64,000 nucleotides of DNA, taken from positions 496,001 to 560,000 of the forward strand of contig CP017966.2 of NCBI GenBank assembly GCA_002813105.2, in the 5' to 3' direction. Made by a program: the position numbers and the translations under genes. Under the pieces are notes generated by a model. It did no database searches. It was not told the origin of the DNA and saw only the letters and a list, made by a program, of their open reading frames with translations. How positions within the stretch are numbered: the first letter of the stretch is position 1; every line of letters starts with the position of its first letter. Positions 48,333 through 58,420 of this stretch are shown piece after piece. This DNA comes from Methanosarcinales archaeon Met12. Lineage in GTDB: Archaea > Halobacteriota > UBA148 > JAJOKI01.

Positions 48333-49562
48333 TCAATACAGTGGAAACCGATTGCACAACCCCTTGACCTCTCTTTTAACCGCATCCTTCTTTGTTTTGT
48401 CTCCAATATCTGAAAGAACTCTGCTGACCATATTTGCTATCTTTCTCATCTCCGATTCCTTCATGCCCCTTGTGGTTATAGTCGGTGTACCGATCCGAAT
48501 TCCGCTGGTGACAAAAGGACTCTGGGTGTCGAATGGGACGGTGTTCTTGTTCACGGTGATGCCCGCTTCACCCAGCGCCGCCTCCGCATCCTTTCCGGTG
48601 ATACCCTTATTAGTAAGGTCCACCAGCACCAGGTGGCTGTCGGTCCCGCCAGATACTATGGCAAATCCATTGTTTGATAGTGTATCTGCTATCGCCTTTG
48701 CATTCTTGACGGTCTGCTTCTGATAATCCACGAATTCCTTTGTCATCGCCAGTTTAAATGTCACCGCTTTGGCGGCGATGACGTGCATAAGGGGACCGCC
48801 CTGTATCCCCGGGAATACTATTTTGTCGATAGCTGTGGCAAACTCGCCCTTACAGATGATGAAACCCCCCCTTGCACCGCGCAACGTTTTATGAGTGGTA
48901 CTCGTCACGAAATGCGCATGCGGTACTGGATTTTGGTGCAGACCTGCCGCAATCAAGCCGGCGATGTGCGCCATATCGACCATCAAATATGCTCCAACTT
49001 CATCGGCAATTTCCCTGAACCTGGCAAAATCTATCTCTCTCGGATAGGCGCTCGCCCCTGCCACGATCATGGCTGGCTTGTGTTTTTTAGCCAACTCCTC
49101 TACCATGTCGTAGTTTATCCTCTGCGTCTCCCTCTCCACCCCATAGAAAACGCTCTTAAAAAATTTTCCTGAAAAATTGACAGGGCTACCGTGCGTCAGA
49201 TGTCCACCATGGGAGAGCATCATGCCCATGATGGTGTCACCGACGTTCAACATCGCGAAATAAACTGCCATATTTGCCTGCGATCCCGAATGTGGCTGGA
49301 CGTTGACATGTTCGGCGCCAAAAAGCTTCTTGGCCCGCTCGATCGCCAAGTTCTCCACCACGTCCATGTACTCGCATCCACCGTAGTATCGTCTGCCAGG
49401 ATATCCTTCAGCGTACTTGTTCGTCATGACCGAGCCTTGTGCCTCTAAAATCGCCTCGTCGACGCAATTTTCAGAGGCAATCAGTTCAAGCCCGGATCGT
49501 TCTCTCTCGATTTCCTGTTCAATAACCCTTGCTACCTCTGGGTCCGCCTCAACTAATCTCAT
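48333..49562 (-). CDS. glyA: Serine hydroxymethyltransferase GlyA
   Basis: This PLP enzyme converts serine and tetrahydropterin into glycine and the methylene carrier. From ATG 49562 it has 409 residues. Motifs are [19 protein letters not shown] (about 30-48), [16 protein letters not shown] (about 53-68) and the PLP-lysine segment [14 protein letters not shown] (about 222-235). A TTG one codon upstream is an alternative start. It is the first gene of glyA-folD-purN. Archaeal SHMTs may use tetrahydromethanopterin. The folD and purN neighbours favour a folate here. Confidence 0.95.
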   Translation of the reverse strand: MRLVEADPEVARVIEQEIERERSGLELIASENCVDEAILEAQGSVMTNKYAEGYPGRRYYGGCEYMDVVENLAIERAKKLFGAEHVNVQPHSGSQANMAVYFAMLNVGDTIMGMMLSHGGHLTHGSPVNFSGKFFKSVFYGVERETQRINYDMVEELAKKHKPAMIVAGASAYPREIDFARFREIADEVGAYLMVDMAHIAGLIAAGLHQNPVPHAHFVTSTTHKTLRGARGGFIICKGEFATAIDKIVFPGIQGGPLMHVIAAKAVTFKLAMTKEFVDYQKQTVKNAKAIADTLSNNGFAIVSGGTDSHLVLVDLTNKGITGKDAEAALGEAGITVNKNTVPFDTQSPFVTSGIRIGTPTITTRGMKESEMRKIANMVSRVLSDIGDKTKKDAVKREVKGLCNRFPLY

Positions 49563-49647
49563 CAAATCTCCTACACTTCTTGTATATTTATATTACGAGG
49601 ATTTAAATTGCATGACATCTATCAATCCTACTTAAAAAACATTTTCG

Positions 49648-50181
49648 GTGTTGATATATGTGCTGGAAACCATAATAACTGCGGTCTGGTTGATGATGCC
49701 TGCATATATATCTAATATATGTGCGGTATTATGTGGGGGCGGAACCCCAATCGATTTGGAGCGAAAATTTAGAGACGGAAAAAGGATATTGGGGGATGGA
49801 AAGACCTACAGGGGATTTATTGGAGGAGTATTCGGAGGAATTGTTATGGGAGTGGGACAAAACACCATCGCTCCTGAGGGTTTGCCCTTGTTTACCATTC
49901 CTGCGCTCATCTGCCTGCCCATGGGTGCGATGACAGGAGATATCACAAAGAGTTTTTTTAAAAGGCGTATAGGACTTGATAGTGGGGCGCCGCTTCCATT
50001 GATAGACCAACTGGATTTCGTCTTTGGCGCACTGATATTCACAGCAATTTTCAGCTATGACTGGGTCATCGCAAATTTCACGCCGTGGACCATCATAACG
50101 ATACTCGTGTTGACTCCGGTTTTACATATACTTTTTAACATCATCGGGTATAAAATAGGAAAAAAAGATGTGCCGTGGTGA
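49648..50181 (+). CDS. carS: CDP-archaeol synthase CarS
   Basis: CarS activates unsaturated archaetidic acid with CTP in archaeal ether-lipid synthesis. The 177-residue membrane protein has five helices and the family motifs FRDGKRILGDGKTYRGF (about 40-56), GAMTGDITKSFFKRRIGLD (about 93-111) and LPLIDQLDFVFGAL (about 116-129). The frame starts at GTG 49648, and a GTG at 49660 would also serve. It lies divergent from glyA and 22-28 nt before pyrE on the same strand. Confidence 0.92.
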   Translation: MLIYVLETIITAVWLMMPAYISNICAVLCGGGTPIDLERKFRDGKRILGDGKTYRGFIGGVFGGIVMGVGQNTIAPEGLPLFTIPALICLPMGAMTGDITKSFFKRRIGLDSGAPLPLIDQLDFVFGALIFTAIFSYDWVIANFTPWTIITILVLTPVLHILFNIIGYKIGKKDVPW

Positions 50182-50209
50182 CCAGTAATATGAAAGGGAG
50201 GATGTGTTG

Positions 50210-50719
50210 ATGAAAGAGTTGATAAAAGCGCTTAAAAAAGCGGTCAAATTTGGTGATTTTACACTGTCTTCGGGCAAGAAGAGCAATTATTACATTGACA
50301 AATATGTTTTCGAGACAAACCCGGAGTGTTTGATGACATTGGGCAAACAAATGTCAAAACTGATACCACCAGGCACGCAAAGACTTGCAGGAATCGAGCT
50401 CGGGTCGGTTCCGCTGGCGGCGGTGATAAGCATCTGCAGTCGTTTGCCATATGTTATAGTCAGAAAAGAAAAGAAAGAATACGGAACGGGCAAGAAAGTC
50501 GAGGGCGAATTTGCAGCAGGCGAGCGCATCCTTCTGATAGAGGATGTCACCACGACCGGTTCAGGTGCAGTCATGGCGGCCAAGACGCTGCGCGAGCTTG
50601 GATTGGTCGTCGATTGCGCCATCGTAGCAGTTGACCGAGAAGAGGGCGCAAAAGAGAATTTAGATAAAATTGGAGTTTCACTCATACCGCTTATTAAAGC
50701 AAAGGAATTGTTGAAATGA
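50210..50719 (+). CDS. pyrE: Orotate phosphoribosyltransferase PyrE
   Basis: PyrE joins orotate to PRPP to make OMP in pyrimidine synthesis. The product has 169 residues from ATG 50210, chosen because GGGAGG lies 8-9 nt before it. Family segments are [18 protein letters not shown] (about 17-34), the [11 protein letters not shown] loop and the PRPP-binding [19 protein letters not shown] (about 105-123). Its stop overlaps purD by 4 nt. The pairing of pyrimidine and purine genes makes a compact nucleotide operon pyrE-purD-argF. Confidence 0.94.
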   Translation: MKELIKALKKAVKFGDFTLSSGKKSNYYIDKYVFETNPECLMTLGKQMSKLIPPGTQRLAGIELGSVPLAAVISICSRLPYVIVRKEKKEYGTGKKVEGEFAAGERILLIEDVTTTGSGAVMAAKTLRELGLVVDCAIVAVDREEGAKENLDKIGVSLIPLIKAKELLK

Positions 50720-52014
50720 AACTCTTAATTGTCGGTTCTGGCGGCAGGGAACATGCCATCGCCGAGACTCTGGCACGAAGCAGACGCCACCCAGCCATGT
50801 ACGCCGTGATGAAAAATCACAATCCTGGTATAGCGCGCTTATGCGAAGGCATATTGATCGCCGAAGAGACCGACATTTCAAAAGTTACAGGTTATGCGGA
50901 CAAGATTAAAACCGACTTAGCGATAATCGGACCCGAGGCACCGCTTGCCGCAGGCATCGTGGACGCGCTTGAAGAAATTGACGTTCCTGCAGTCGGTCCA
51001 AAAAAAACAGTTGCGAGAATCGAATCGGATAAGGTATGGGCACGTCAGCTGATGAGGAAACATGGCATCAAGGGCTGTCCTGTTTTCAGGGTGTTCGGCG
51101 ATGCAGACGATGCATGCGAATTTATAGACGGATTTGAAAAAGGCGCGGTCGTCAAACCCGCAGGTCTCACGGGCGGAAAGGGCGTAAAGGTGGTCGGGGA
51201 CCAGGTAGACAAGGATGGTGCCAAAGAATACGTCAAAGGTCTTCTGGAAAAAGGACAGGTGGTGATAGAAGAACGTCTTGTGGGGGAGGAATTCACGGTC
51301 CAGGCATTTGTGGACGGAAAGGCGCTGGCGTCAAGTCCAGCAGTGCAAGACCATAAAAGAGCATATGAAGGAGATAGGGGGCCAAACACTGGTGGCATGG
51401 GGTCATATAGCGATGCCGGAGACATTTTGCCGTTCATGGCTGAACAGGACTATGTGGATGGGATAAAGATAATGAAGCAAACGGTCGCTGCACTGAAAAA
51501 GGAGACTGGAGTGGAGTATAAGGGGATTCTGTACGGACAATTTATGCTGACCGCCGACGGTCTAAAAGTTATCGAGTTCAACTGCAGATTTGGAGACCCA
51601 GAGGCGATGAATGTGCTCCCTCTTCTAAATACCGATCTGGTGGAGATAGCATACGATATATTGAATGGGTCGCTTTCAGACGTTGAATTCATGCGCAAGG
51701 CTACCGTATGTAAGTACGCCGTGCCAAAAGGCTATCCCGCCAAGCCCATCATCGGAGCGAAATTATCGATAGAGCCGATTGAGGACGCTCTCCTGTTTTA
51801 TGCAAGCGTGAACGAGGTCGACGGAGAGATTTACACTACTTCGTCGCGTTCGCTTGCCGTCGTGGGAATTGCCGATACAATTTCCGAAGCAGAGAAAAAA
51901 GCAGAAAATGCACTGTCCAGAATAAAAGGACACATACAGTGCAGGCACGATATTGGAAAAAAGTTTTTAATCCAGAAACGAATTGACCATATAAAATCGT
52001 TGAGAGGGTTGTGA
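50716..52014 (+). CDS. purD: Phosphoribosylamine-glycine ligase PurD
   Basis: PurD is the ATP-grasp enzyme of the second purine step, forming GAR. The 432 residues include [20 protein letters not shown] (about 3-22), the ATP-binding [14 protein letters not shown] (about 147-160), and the metal region [20 protein letters not shown] (about 286-305). It overlaps pyrE by 4 nt and argF by 4 nt. Its product feeds PurN, encoded 3.3 kb away in the folate operon. Confidence 0.95.
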   Translation: MKLLIVGSGGREHAIAETLARSRRHPAMYAVMKNHNPGIARLCEGILIAEETDISKVTGYADKIKTDLAIIGPEAPLAAGIVDALEEIDVPAVGPKKTVARIESDKVWARQLMRKHGIKGCPVFRVFGDADDACEFIDGFEKGAVVKPAGLTGGKGVKVVGDQVDKDGAKEYVKGLLEKGQVVIEERLVGEEFTVQAFVDGKALASSPAVQDHKRAYEGDRGPNTGGMGSYSDAGDILPFMAEQDYVDGIKIMKQTVAALKKETGVEYKGILYGQFMLTADGLKVIEFNCRFGDPEAMNVLPLLNTDLVEIAYDILNGSLSDVEFMRKATVCKYAVPKGYPAKPIIGAKLSIEPIEDALLFYASVNEVDGEIYTTSSRSLAVVGIADTISEAEKKAENALSRIKGHIQCRHDIGKKFLIQKRIDHIKSLRGL

Positions 52015-52916
52015 TGAATTTCATTTCGATGGCGGACCTGACATATGATGATATCACCGATATACTCGACATGGCAGAGGAGCTAAAGGAAAAACGAGCG
52101 CGTGGGGAGATATCTGACCATCTAAAAAACAAGAGCCTTGCGATGATATTTGAAAAGCCATCCACCAGAACGCGCGTTTCATTCGAAACTGCCATGGCAG
52201 ACCTGGGCGGACATGCACTGTATCTCAACTGGCAGGACATTCAACTCGGAAGGGGGGAGACGATAGAAGACAGTGCTCAGGCGATATCTCGCTATGTGCA
52301 CGGAGTGATGGTCAGGGCGAACGCTCATAAAACGGTAGTACAATTCGCAAAGCACTCGAAGGTGCCTGTAATCAATGGATTGACCGATATCGAGCACCCA
52401 TGCCAATCCCTCGCGGACTTATTGACCATCTACGAATCAAAGGGAAAGTTCGCCGATATTAAATTTGGCTGGATTGGAGATGGCAACAATGTATGTAACT
52501 CATCGATACTGGCCGGTGCGCTCACAGGGATGGATGTCGTTGTGGCATGTCCAAAGGGATACGAACCTAACGAGGCGGTCGTGAAAAAGGCGGAAGAGAT
52601 TGGAGGCGATATAAAAATCACGCACGACCCAGAAGGTGCGGCCAGGGATGCAGACGTGCTCTACACGGATGTGTGGGTCTCGATGGGGGACGAGAGCAAG
52701 AAGAAGATAAAAATGCGCGATTTTCAGGGATTCCGGATTGATGAGAAGGTAGTAGAGATGGCAAAAGATGACGTCATCGTCATGCACTGCCTGCCAGCCA
52801 ACAGGGGCGAGGAAATAACGGCAGACATCATCGATGGTCCGCATTCTGTAATCTTTGAGCAGGCTGAAAACAGGTTGCACGCTCAGAAGGCGCTGTTGGT
52901 GAAGCTATTGGGTTGA
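52011..52916 (+). CDS. argF: Ornithine carbamoyltransferase ArgF
   Basis: ArgF makes citrulline from ornithine and carbamoyl phosphate. This 301-residue protein has the carbamoyl-phosphate motif [20 protein letters not shown] (about 47-66), [17 protein letters not shown] (about 126-142), [13 protein letters not shown] and the ornithine-binding [12 protein letters not shown] (about 261-272), in which Cys is in the active site. It overlaps purD by 4 nt. It is the last gene before tRNA-Arg on the other strand. Confidence 0.95.
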   Translation: MMNFISMADLTYDDITDILDMAEELKEKRARGEISDHLKNKSLAMIFEKPSTRTRVSFETAMADLGGHALYLNWQDIQLGRGETIEDSAQAISRYVHGVMVRANAHKTVVQFAKHSKVPVINGLTDIEHPCQSLADLLTIYESKGKFADIKFGWIGDGNNVCNSSILAGALTGMDVVVACPKGYEPNEAVVKKAEEIGGDIKITHDPEGAARDADVLYTDVWVSMGDESKKKIKMRDFQGFRIDEKVVEMAKDDVIVMHCLPANRGEEITADIIDGPHSVIFEQAENRLHAQKALLVKLLG

Positions 52917-52935
52917 GATACTTTTTAAAGTTTGA

Positions 52936-53040
52936 CGGACGTGGCGGGATTTGAACCCGCGACCTACAGCTTAGGAGGCATGCGGACAATTGAAAACGTC
53001 TCAAGTGCTTGCCGCCCTATCCAAACTAGGCCACACGCCC
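52936..53040 (-). tRNA. tRNA-Arg (CCT) with a 30-nt intron in the anticodon stem
   Basis: Exons at 53010-53040 and 52936-52979 give a 75-nt tRNA. The acceptor is GGGCGTG/CACGTCC with G73, the D stem GCCT/GGGC, the anticodon stem GCAGC/GCTGT and the loop CTCCTAA with anticodon CCT. The T arm is GCGGG-TTCAAAT-CCCGC. The anticodon stem only forms if about 30 nt (52980-53009) are removed after position 29. This is a non-canonical site, since archaeal introns usually follow position 37. Around it GGCA and TGCC can pair into the central helix of a bulge-helix-bulge. CCA is not encoded. Confidence 0.88.
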
Positions 53041-53190
53041 TTAGCATACGAACACCCTCAAATTTTATATTTGTTTTCATTTTCTATTTCTCGGATTAAA
53101 TAGATAGGCTTATAATGATAAGTCAATATCTGTTTGTAACGAATTATGGGGTATACTTATAAATAGTTGGAGAGAATAGAATAAAAAAAC

Positions 53191-53943
53191 ATGTCGACCA
53201 AAAAACGCGTGCTTCAACGGGTGCCAACCGGAATAAAAGGATTCGATGAATTATGCGAAGGGGGCCCTATTGGAGGTAGAACATATCTACTCGTTGGCAC
53301 ATACGGCAGCGGCAAAACCATCTTTAGCCTGCAGTATCTCTATGGTGGAATTACCAAATACGATGAAGCTGGCATTTTTATAGCTACAGAGGAGCAGCCA
53401 GAACAAATTCGGCAAAATGCGTCAAATTTTAGCTGGGACTTGGATGCACTTGAAGCTGAAAATAAACTGGCAATAGTGGATGCATGTGCTGCCAAGGTCG
53501 GACTCCCTTCCACCGAAAAATACGTGGACGTTAGACCACTCGACATGCGTTCTATGCTGGACCAGGTCATCAAGATACAAGAAGAAATCGGTGCAAAAAG
53601 GGCAGTAGTTGACTCCTCGACTTCAATAGGTTTTTATCTTCAAATGGATCCAATTAAACTACGGATAGAGTTGCTTAGATTAAGCAATATACTGAACACC
53701 CTGGGTCTAACGTCACTGCTGACCTGCGAGGTCATTGATGACACGAAAACAAATAGATTCGGAGTGGAAAACTTTGTTACTGATGGGACTATCATACTGT
53801 ATTATAGGAAACCGAATGATGTGCGAGTTCGCGGCATAGAGATATATAAAATGAGAGGGACCAAACACAGTGAGAAAGTCCATCCATTCGATATGATGTC
53901 TAAGGGCATAGTCGTATATCCGGATAAAACTATCTCTTTCTAA
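53191..53943 (+). CDS. KaiC/RadA-family ATPase
   Basis: This 250-residue single KaiC domain has a RecA-type core with P-loop GTYGSGKTIFSLQYL (about 31-45), ATEEQPEQIRQNASNF (about 66-81) and Walker B-like AKRAVVDSSTSIGFYL (about 134-149). The C-terminal part FVTDGTIILYYRKPNDVRVR is typical of archaeal KaiC-like proteins. Such proteins act in signalling or, as ArlH, with motor ATPases. Its P-loop is intact, in contrast to the degenerate homologue at 13637. It is convergent with the PIN-ATPase gene. A TATA-like TATACTTATAAATAG precedes the ATG by about 30 nt. Confidence 0.87.
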   Translation: MSTKKRVLQRVPTGIKGFDELCEGGPIGGRTYLLVGTYGSGKTIFSLQYLYGGITKYDEAGIFIATEEQPEQIRQNASNFSWDLDALEAENKLAIVDACAAKVGLPSTEKYVDVRPLDMRSMLDQVIKIQEEIGAKRAVVDSSTSIGFYLQMDPIKLRIELLRLSNILNTLGLTSLLTCEVIDDTKTNRFGVENFVTDGTIILYYRKPNDVRVRGIEIYKMRGTKHSEKVHPFDMMSKGIVVYPDKTISF

Positions 53944-53959
53944 TTTAATACTGCAGTCA

Positions 53960-55531
53960 TCATTTTTCCTCATGCGAACGAACATCGATATTGATGCCAA
54001 GTTCCCTTTCAATCTTATCGATGATTTTGCCGCCCCGTCCGATAACTCTGGGGATGTCTCGCTGCTCAAGATAAACGATAACCCCCGAATCCGACCCCAT
54101 TGACACATCCACATGTCCACGCACGTATTTGCCAATCTCCCTGTAAACCTCCTTTTCTGCAAGCCGCCATGCAGGCTTAACCTGCGCCTCGACGGGCATT
54201 ACCACGACCTGGTCACCATACGTGTAAATTTCGTATTCCACTTCTTCCGTCTCAAAATCCAGCACCTCGATGACAGGGCGCGCCAAATCCTCTTCGAGCA
54301 TCCCAGCAGGGACTTTAACGGTAAATTTTATCTCATATACTTTGGAGACCACTCCCTTGTCGATGAACACTATCATATCGACGATTTGTGGAATGATGCC
54401 CAGTTCAACCCTTCCTATGAGCCGCTGGATGGCATCTATGGCCCCGGCGGAATGAACCACGCCGACCATTCCAACGCCAGCCAATCGCATATCTGTGAAT
54501 ACCTCGAAATCGGATGTCTTGCGCATCTCATCGTAAATCGTATAATCAGGTCTGACCAGCAGAAGAATATTCGCGGTATTCGCCATGTTGCCATCGAGGG
54601 GAGCATACTGGGTGATCTCGTCCGATACGGGCAGGTCGCGCGGGGATTCCATGGTTTTTACTATGTGCTCATGCGTTTGCAGGAACTCTGCCATGCTGGC
54701 GGCAAAGGTGGACTTTCCTGCACCAGGTGGACCCGCAATCAATACTCCCCTGTGCTTTTCAATCAATTTTGCTTTAAGTTCGTCACTTAGCCTATAGTCG
54801 TCCAGCCCGACCTTCGCAATAGGGCGCACTGCCGTGATTTCGATTCCGTCGGAAAATGGCGGGCGCGCTATCGCAATCCTCATCGAACCGAGCTGAATCA
54901 CAGTCGCTCCTTTTCTATCAAACTCGATAAAGCCATCCGGGTCCATCTTTGCCCTCTCGATGAGCTCACGCACCATATCACGCAATCCCTTTTCAGTGCA
55001 TGGCTCGTTTCCTATTTTCACCAGGCGCATTTTGCCGACAGTGCCCCTCTTTGCCATGGGGAGGACGCGATCCTTTAAATGCACTGACATTGTGTCATCC
55101 GTGAAAAAAGATTCGATTTGCAGCGGACCCATCTCTCTCTTTTCAGGATAAAGATAAATGACTTCCAGTCCCTTTGCCCTTGCAACATCCGATTGAACTA
55201 TATCGCTTGATATAAATACCGCATCATTTTGAATTGCCACAGCCCTGATTATAGAGTCGATCTCCCCTCCTGAGGATAGTTTAATCTGATCTAGCGTAGG
55301 GCGCTCACCCACATATTTTAATACGATTTTTTTCTTTTTCGCCAGTTCATTCAACTTTTTGAGTTCCTGCAGACCGTTAAAACCTATGTTCTTGCCCTGG
55401 TTTGCATGCGCCTCAAGTTCTGAGACCACCGCCTCCGGTATGATTACTTCGGCACCCTCAAACTCTCCGCTCTCTATTTTGGCGGTGATTCTGCCATCGA
55501 TGATTACGCTTGTATCTGGAACGAGTTTCAT
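53960..55531 (-). CDS. PIN-domain ATPase with KH domain (PINA type)
   Basis: This 523-residue protein has an N-terminal PIN nuclease domain with acidic residues in PDTSVIIDGR (5-14), GGEIDSIIRAVA and SSDIVQSDVA. A GspE/VirB11-like ATPase follows, with P-loop AGPPGAGKSTFAASMAEF (about 266-283) and RPDYTIYDEMRKTSDFEVF for Walker B. It ends with a KH RNA-binding motif PRVIGRGGKIIDKIER (about 496-511). The order PIN-ATPase-KH matches archaeal PINA proteins, for which branch-migration activity has been described. It starts alone from a leftward promoter and converges with the KaiC-like gene. Confidence 0.92.
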   Translation of the reverse strand: MKLVPDTSVIIDGRITAKIESGEFEGAEVIIPEAVVSELEAHANQGKNIGFNGLQELKKLNELAKKKKIVLKYVGERPTLDQIKLSSGGEIDSIIRAVAIQNDAVFISSDIVQSDVARAKGLEVIYLYPEKREMGPLQIESFFTDDTMSVHLKDRVLPMAKRGTVGKMRLVKIGNEPCTEKGLRDMVRELIERAKMDPDGFIEFDRKGATVIQLGSMRIAIARPPFSDGIEITAVRPIAKVGLDDYRLSDELKAKLIEKHRGVLIAGPPGAGKSTFAASMAEFLQTHEHIVKTMESPRDLPVSDEITQYAPLDGNMANTANILLLVRPDYTIYDEMRKTSDFEVFTDMRLAGVGMVGVVHSAGAIDAIQRLIGRVELGIIPQIVDMIVFIDKGVVSKVYEIKFTVKVPAGMLEEDLARPVIEVLDFETEEVEYEIYTYGDQVVVMPVEAQVKPAWRLAEKEVYREIGKYVRGHVDVSMGSDSGVIVYLEQRDIPRVIGRGGKIIDKIERELGINIDVRSHEEK

Positions 55532-55735
55532 GTTTGCTGTTTATTGTCATGATATGGTATATATCTGTGGGGTTCTAAGCAGAAATGATGATTTCAAAAC
55601 AGTTAATATCTGTGTTGGTATTTGTAGCCACGATTTTATATGGTGGTCGTTGGTAAGTAGTTAGATGAAATCGCGTTTTTGTGTAGGAAAGGATATATAT
55701 AAATGTCGTATTAATATGGTATTGGGGTGATATCA

Positions 55736-55972
55736 ATGGTGCAAGCACTAATTAATATATCTGACCATACTAACAGAATATTAAACATTATCAAAGCGAA
55801 GTATAGTCTGAGGGATAAATCTGAGGCCATCGATGTGATGGCCCAACACTATGAGGAGGAAATACTAGACCCCGAGTTGGGGCCTGAGTACATAGAAAAA
55901 GCGTTAAAAATCCAAAAACAAAAACCCATTGGGGTAGGAGGCATTGAGGAACTTAGAAAGAGGTATGAGTAA
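55736..55972 (+). CDS. DUF2683-type antitoxin
   Basis: This 78-residue protein matches small archaeal DUF2683 antitoxins: VQALINISDHTNRILNIIKA (about 2-21), then KYSLRDKSEAIDVMAQHYEE, a ribbon-helix-helix like start, and a C-terminal tail that binds toxin. The frame opens at 55727, but ATG 55736 is the usual first residue (MVQALINIS). A TATA-like GGATATATATAAATG lies 40 nt upstream. Its stop abuts the toxin ATG without a gap. Confidence 0.82.
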   Translation: MVQALINISDHTNRILNIIKAKYSLRDKSEAIDVMAQHYEEEILDPELGPEYIEKALKIQKQKPIGVGGIEELRKRYE

Positions 55973-56239
55973 ATGTATTCCTTGGCAATAAAACCAGAGT
56001 TGGACAAGGTACTAAAGAAGTTGGTGAAGAAAAACAGAAAACAGTACGAAATCGTTATGAAAAAAGCCGAGGAAATCATTAGAAACCCTCACCGATATAA
56101 AAATTTGAGACGTCCTTTGCAAAATTGGAAAAGAACACATGTCGGTAAACATTTTGTACTAACGTTCTCTATCGAGGAAGATACAAAAACAGTAACACTA
56201 GAGGATTTTGATCACCATGACAACATTTACAGGCATTAA
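55973..56239 (+). CDS. RelE/YafQ-like toxin
   Basis: This 88-residue RelE-superfamily toxin has SLAIKPELDKVLKKLVKKNR (about 3-22), NPHRYKNLRRPLQNWKRTHV (about 38-57) and an ending ITLE-type strand TVTLEDFDHHDNIYRH with the family His pair. The toxin probably cleaves ribosome-bound mRNA. It follows the antitoxin gene directly. Both genes look intact, unlike the remnants found 200 nt further on. Confidence 0.82.
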   Translation: MYSLAIKPELDKVLKKLVKKNRKQYEIVMKKAEEIIRNPHRYKNLRRPLQNWKRTHVGKHFVLTFSIEEDTKTVTLEDFDHHDNIYRH

Positions 56240-56452
56240 TAACACCAAAACGCAACTCTGCGGAAACTTTTGGTCTCCTTACATCGCCTTGCCCCTCGGT
56301 CATATAACACAGCATATACACTTCGGACTTCGTCCTCGCCCTTTGGGACATTTTACTATCGCAAAACGTCGTATATGTTAGAACCATTAGACGAAATTGA
56401 GCCCAACTTAAGAAAACGTTTAGCAGGCGAACCTAGTTGAACTTGGAACATT

Positions 56453-56641
56453 TTACCTGCCAAACTCTTTTTCAGAATCATCTAAACGAGTTGTTTCCCC
56501 TTCCTTATATTCTTTTAGACTTTCTTCAAGTCTTTTTCTTCTTCTGTGGTTAAAATAGTAATTCCACATCTACCATATGCTTTTTAATGTAATTGTTTTT
56601 AGTTCTTCTACGATTTCTTTAGGAATAGTTGTTTGCATCAT
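56453..56641 (-). pseudogene. Broken antitoxin-like gene
   Basis: Leftward from ATG 56641, MQTTIPKEIVEELKTITLKS leads to a stop at 56570-56572. After a frame change the sequence reads RRRKRLEESLKEYKEGETTR then LDDSEKEFGR and stops at 56453. Together these resemble a complete small antitoxin of some 60 residues with a dimerising start and a toxin-binding tail. The remaining 213 nt to the RelE-like gene (56240-56452) show no gene I can support. Confidence 0.5.
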
Positions 56642-56682
56642 ATTTACAGGTGATCGAGAGACATACTTAAATGTTATTGTGG

Positions 56683-57117
56683 TCAAGGGCCATTCTCATC
56701 TCGAACCTTTTCCGGCTCGAATACCTTTTCAGCGAGGACATTTCCGTCCACATCCCTGTAAAAACAAGACATGTATCCCATATGGCATGCTCCCCCGACC
56801 TGGTCCACCTTCAGGAGAACGGCATCGCCATCACAATCAACACGAATTTCATGCACGATCTGCTCGTTGCCCGATTCCTCGCCCTTTCTCCAAATCCGGT
56901 TTCTGCTTCTGCTCCAGTAATGCGCCCGCTTGGTCTCAATGGTCCTCCTCAGCGCATCCTCGTTCATATGGGCGAGCATCAGCACTTCGCCGGTCTGACG
57001 ATGCTGTGCGATCGCGTGAATCATGCCATTCTTGAAGTTAAACCTCTGGAGCATCATTCCTCTAATTATGACTAAAGCATTAAAAATGTTTGTAACTCTC
57101 TGGTCCTCCATCATCAT
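56683..57117 (-). CDS. hisI: Phosphoribosyl-AMP cyclohydrolase HisI
   Basis: HisI opens the purine ring of phosphoribosyl-AMP in the third step of histidine synthesis. Motifs are [20 protein letters not shown] (about 35-54), [20 protein letters not shown] (about 64-83) and the zinc region [20 protein letters not shown] with later Cys in MGYMSC (about 93-118). The frame begins at ATG 57117, sharing ATGA with the aglJ stop, which gives an N-terminal extension of 21 residues over the core. ATG 57054 is an alternative start. Lacking HisE, it is the single-domain form. The pairing with a glycosyltransferase gene is probably chance. Confidence 0.92.
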   Translation of the reverse strand: MMMEDQRVTNIFNALVIIRGMMLQRFNFKNGMIHAIAQHRQTGEVLMLAHMNEDALRRTIETKRAHYWSRSRNRIWRKGEESGNEQIVHEIRVDCDGDAVLLKVDQVGGACHMGYMSCFYRDVDGNVLAEKVFEPEKVRDENGP

Positions 57118-58013
57118 CGCTTCTTTACCTCTCGCATCACTTCTTTATGGAATAACGCCAGAAGGTCACTCAGAAGGCCGAAGACGAATATCTGAACGCC
57201 CATCATGATCAGCAGAGTGGCAAAAATCGTCATTGGAATGCGGGTTATTCCTCTAAGCCACTCCAGTGTCACGTAGATTCCAAGACCGATACCCGCTATT
57301 ATGAAAATAGCTCCAAATATGCCGAAATATAGCAAGGGATTGTGTGTTTTAGTAAGTTGATATATCGTATATCCGATCTTGATACCATCTCTAAGGGGGT
57401 TGAGCTTGGTGACAGCTCCTTTGTGTCTGGAGCAATATGTTATCGGCACCTCTATTATTTTCTGATTCTTTTTTACTGCCTCTATGGTGGTCTCAACTTC
57501 TATCTCAAATCCAGTCTTGTTCAGCTCCAATTCTTTTATGGATTTTTTGTTAAATGCCCTGTACCCGGACAGAATATCAGTGATCCATGCGCCGTATGCA
57601 AGGCTAAATAATTTGTTTAGAATTCGATTGCCAAAGAGATTCAACCTTGTGAATGCTCCTTTTTGCGGTGATGCAAACCTGTTGCCGATGACCTGATCTG
57701 CGCCGCCGTCCCTTATCGCCTCCAGCAACCTGTCCACTTCTTCTGGAAGATACGTCCCATCGCCATCGATCATCACGGTGACCTCTTCGTCGATCATGTC
57801 AAATGCTTGCTGAAGCGCCCGTCCCTTGCCTTTCCCCTTTTGAGTTACGACTTTGGCACCAGCATCCTCCGCTATTTTGACCGTACCGTCGGTGCTGTGC
57901 CCATCGATGACCAGGATGTTCGAAAATCCCATGGATTTGAACTTGTGAACTATCTCGCCTATTGTGTGCGCTTCATTGAGCGTTGGAATCAGAATGCAGA
58001 CGTCTTCTTTCAT
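57114..58013 (-). CDS. aglJ: Dolichyl-phosphate glycosyltransferase, AglJ-like (GT2)
   Basis: This family 2 glycosyltransferase loads the first sugar onto dolichyl phosphate for N-glycosylation, as AglJ does in Haloferax. The 299 residues start [20 protein letters not shown] (about 5-24), with [10 protein letters not shown] (about 35-44), the metal motif [14 protein letters not shown] (about 81-94) and [13 protein letters not shown] (about 145-157). Two C-terminal membrane helices lie near 228-250 and 262-286. It sits 1.4 kb from the aglB oligosaccharyltransferase on the same strand. The sugar donor is not determined by the sequence. Confidence 0.87.
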   Translation of the reverse strand: MKEDVCILIPTLNEAHTIGEIVHKFKSMGFSNILVIDGHSTDGTVKIAEDAGAKVVTQKGKGKGRALQQAFDMIDEEVTVMIDGDGTYLPEEVDRLLEAIRDGGADQVIGNRFASPQKGAFTRLNLFGNRILNKLFSLAYGAWITDILSGYRAFNKKSIKELELNKTGFEIEVETTIEAVKKNQKIIEVPITYCSRHKGAVTKLNPLRDGIKIGYTIYQLTKTHNPLLYFGIFGAIFIIAGIGLGIYVTLEWLRGITRIPMTIFATLLIMMGVQIFVFGLLSDLLALFHKEVMREVKKR

Positions 58014-58024
58014 TTGATGTTCAC

Positions 58025-58420
58025 CTAAAATGTCTCCAGTCTTAGCCCAGATATTCGCGAGAAATGTTTTACGTTATTGGTCACTAAAATCTCTCCATGA
58101 GTTATGACAATGCAAGCGATCAGAACATCCACTTCGCCTACATCATCCCCTTTGTCTCGCAGGCTGTTTATTATTTTCCCAAACACCTCACAGGATGGGA
58201 TCGAAAAATCCAGTATGTCTAAGTGCGATAGTAGTTCTCTCACTTTTTTCGTCTCTTCAATTTGTTTGCCTGTCCTGTAGGCTCCTTTGAACAACTCACA
58301 TGCATTTAACGGCGTTGTGGTCAGTGTTTCTCCCCTCAAGGTCAGCTCCTCAAGTTTCTTTTCTGCCCTGCTGTTTCTCCTTAACAATTCCACCAAAAAA
58401 TTGGTGTCAAGGCAGGCCAT
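58025..58420 (-). CDS. vapC: VapC toxin, PIN domain
   Basis: This 131-residue PIN ribonuclease has the acidic set Asp5 in CLDTNFLVELL, Glu43 in NACELFKGAYR, Asp98 in GEVDVLIACI and a terminal TNNVKHF in which Asn replaces the common Asp. VapC toxins cut tRNA or rRNA and are inhibited by VapB. The start shares one base with the vapB stop. It appears intact and is placed between aglJ and vapB on the leftward strand. Confidence 0.9.
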   Translation of the reverse strand: MACLDTNFLVELLRRNSRAEKKLEELTLRGETLTTTPLNACELFKGAYRTGKQIEETKKVRELLSHLDILDFSIPSCEVFGKIINSLRDKGDDVGEVDVLIACIVITHGEILVTNNVKHFSRISGLRLETF

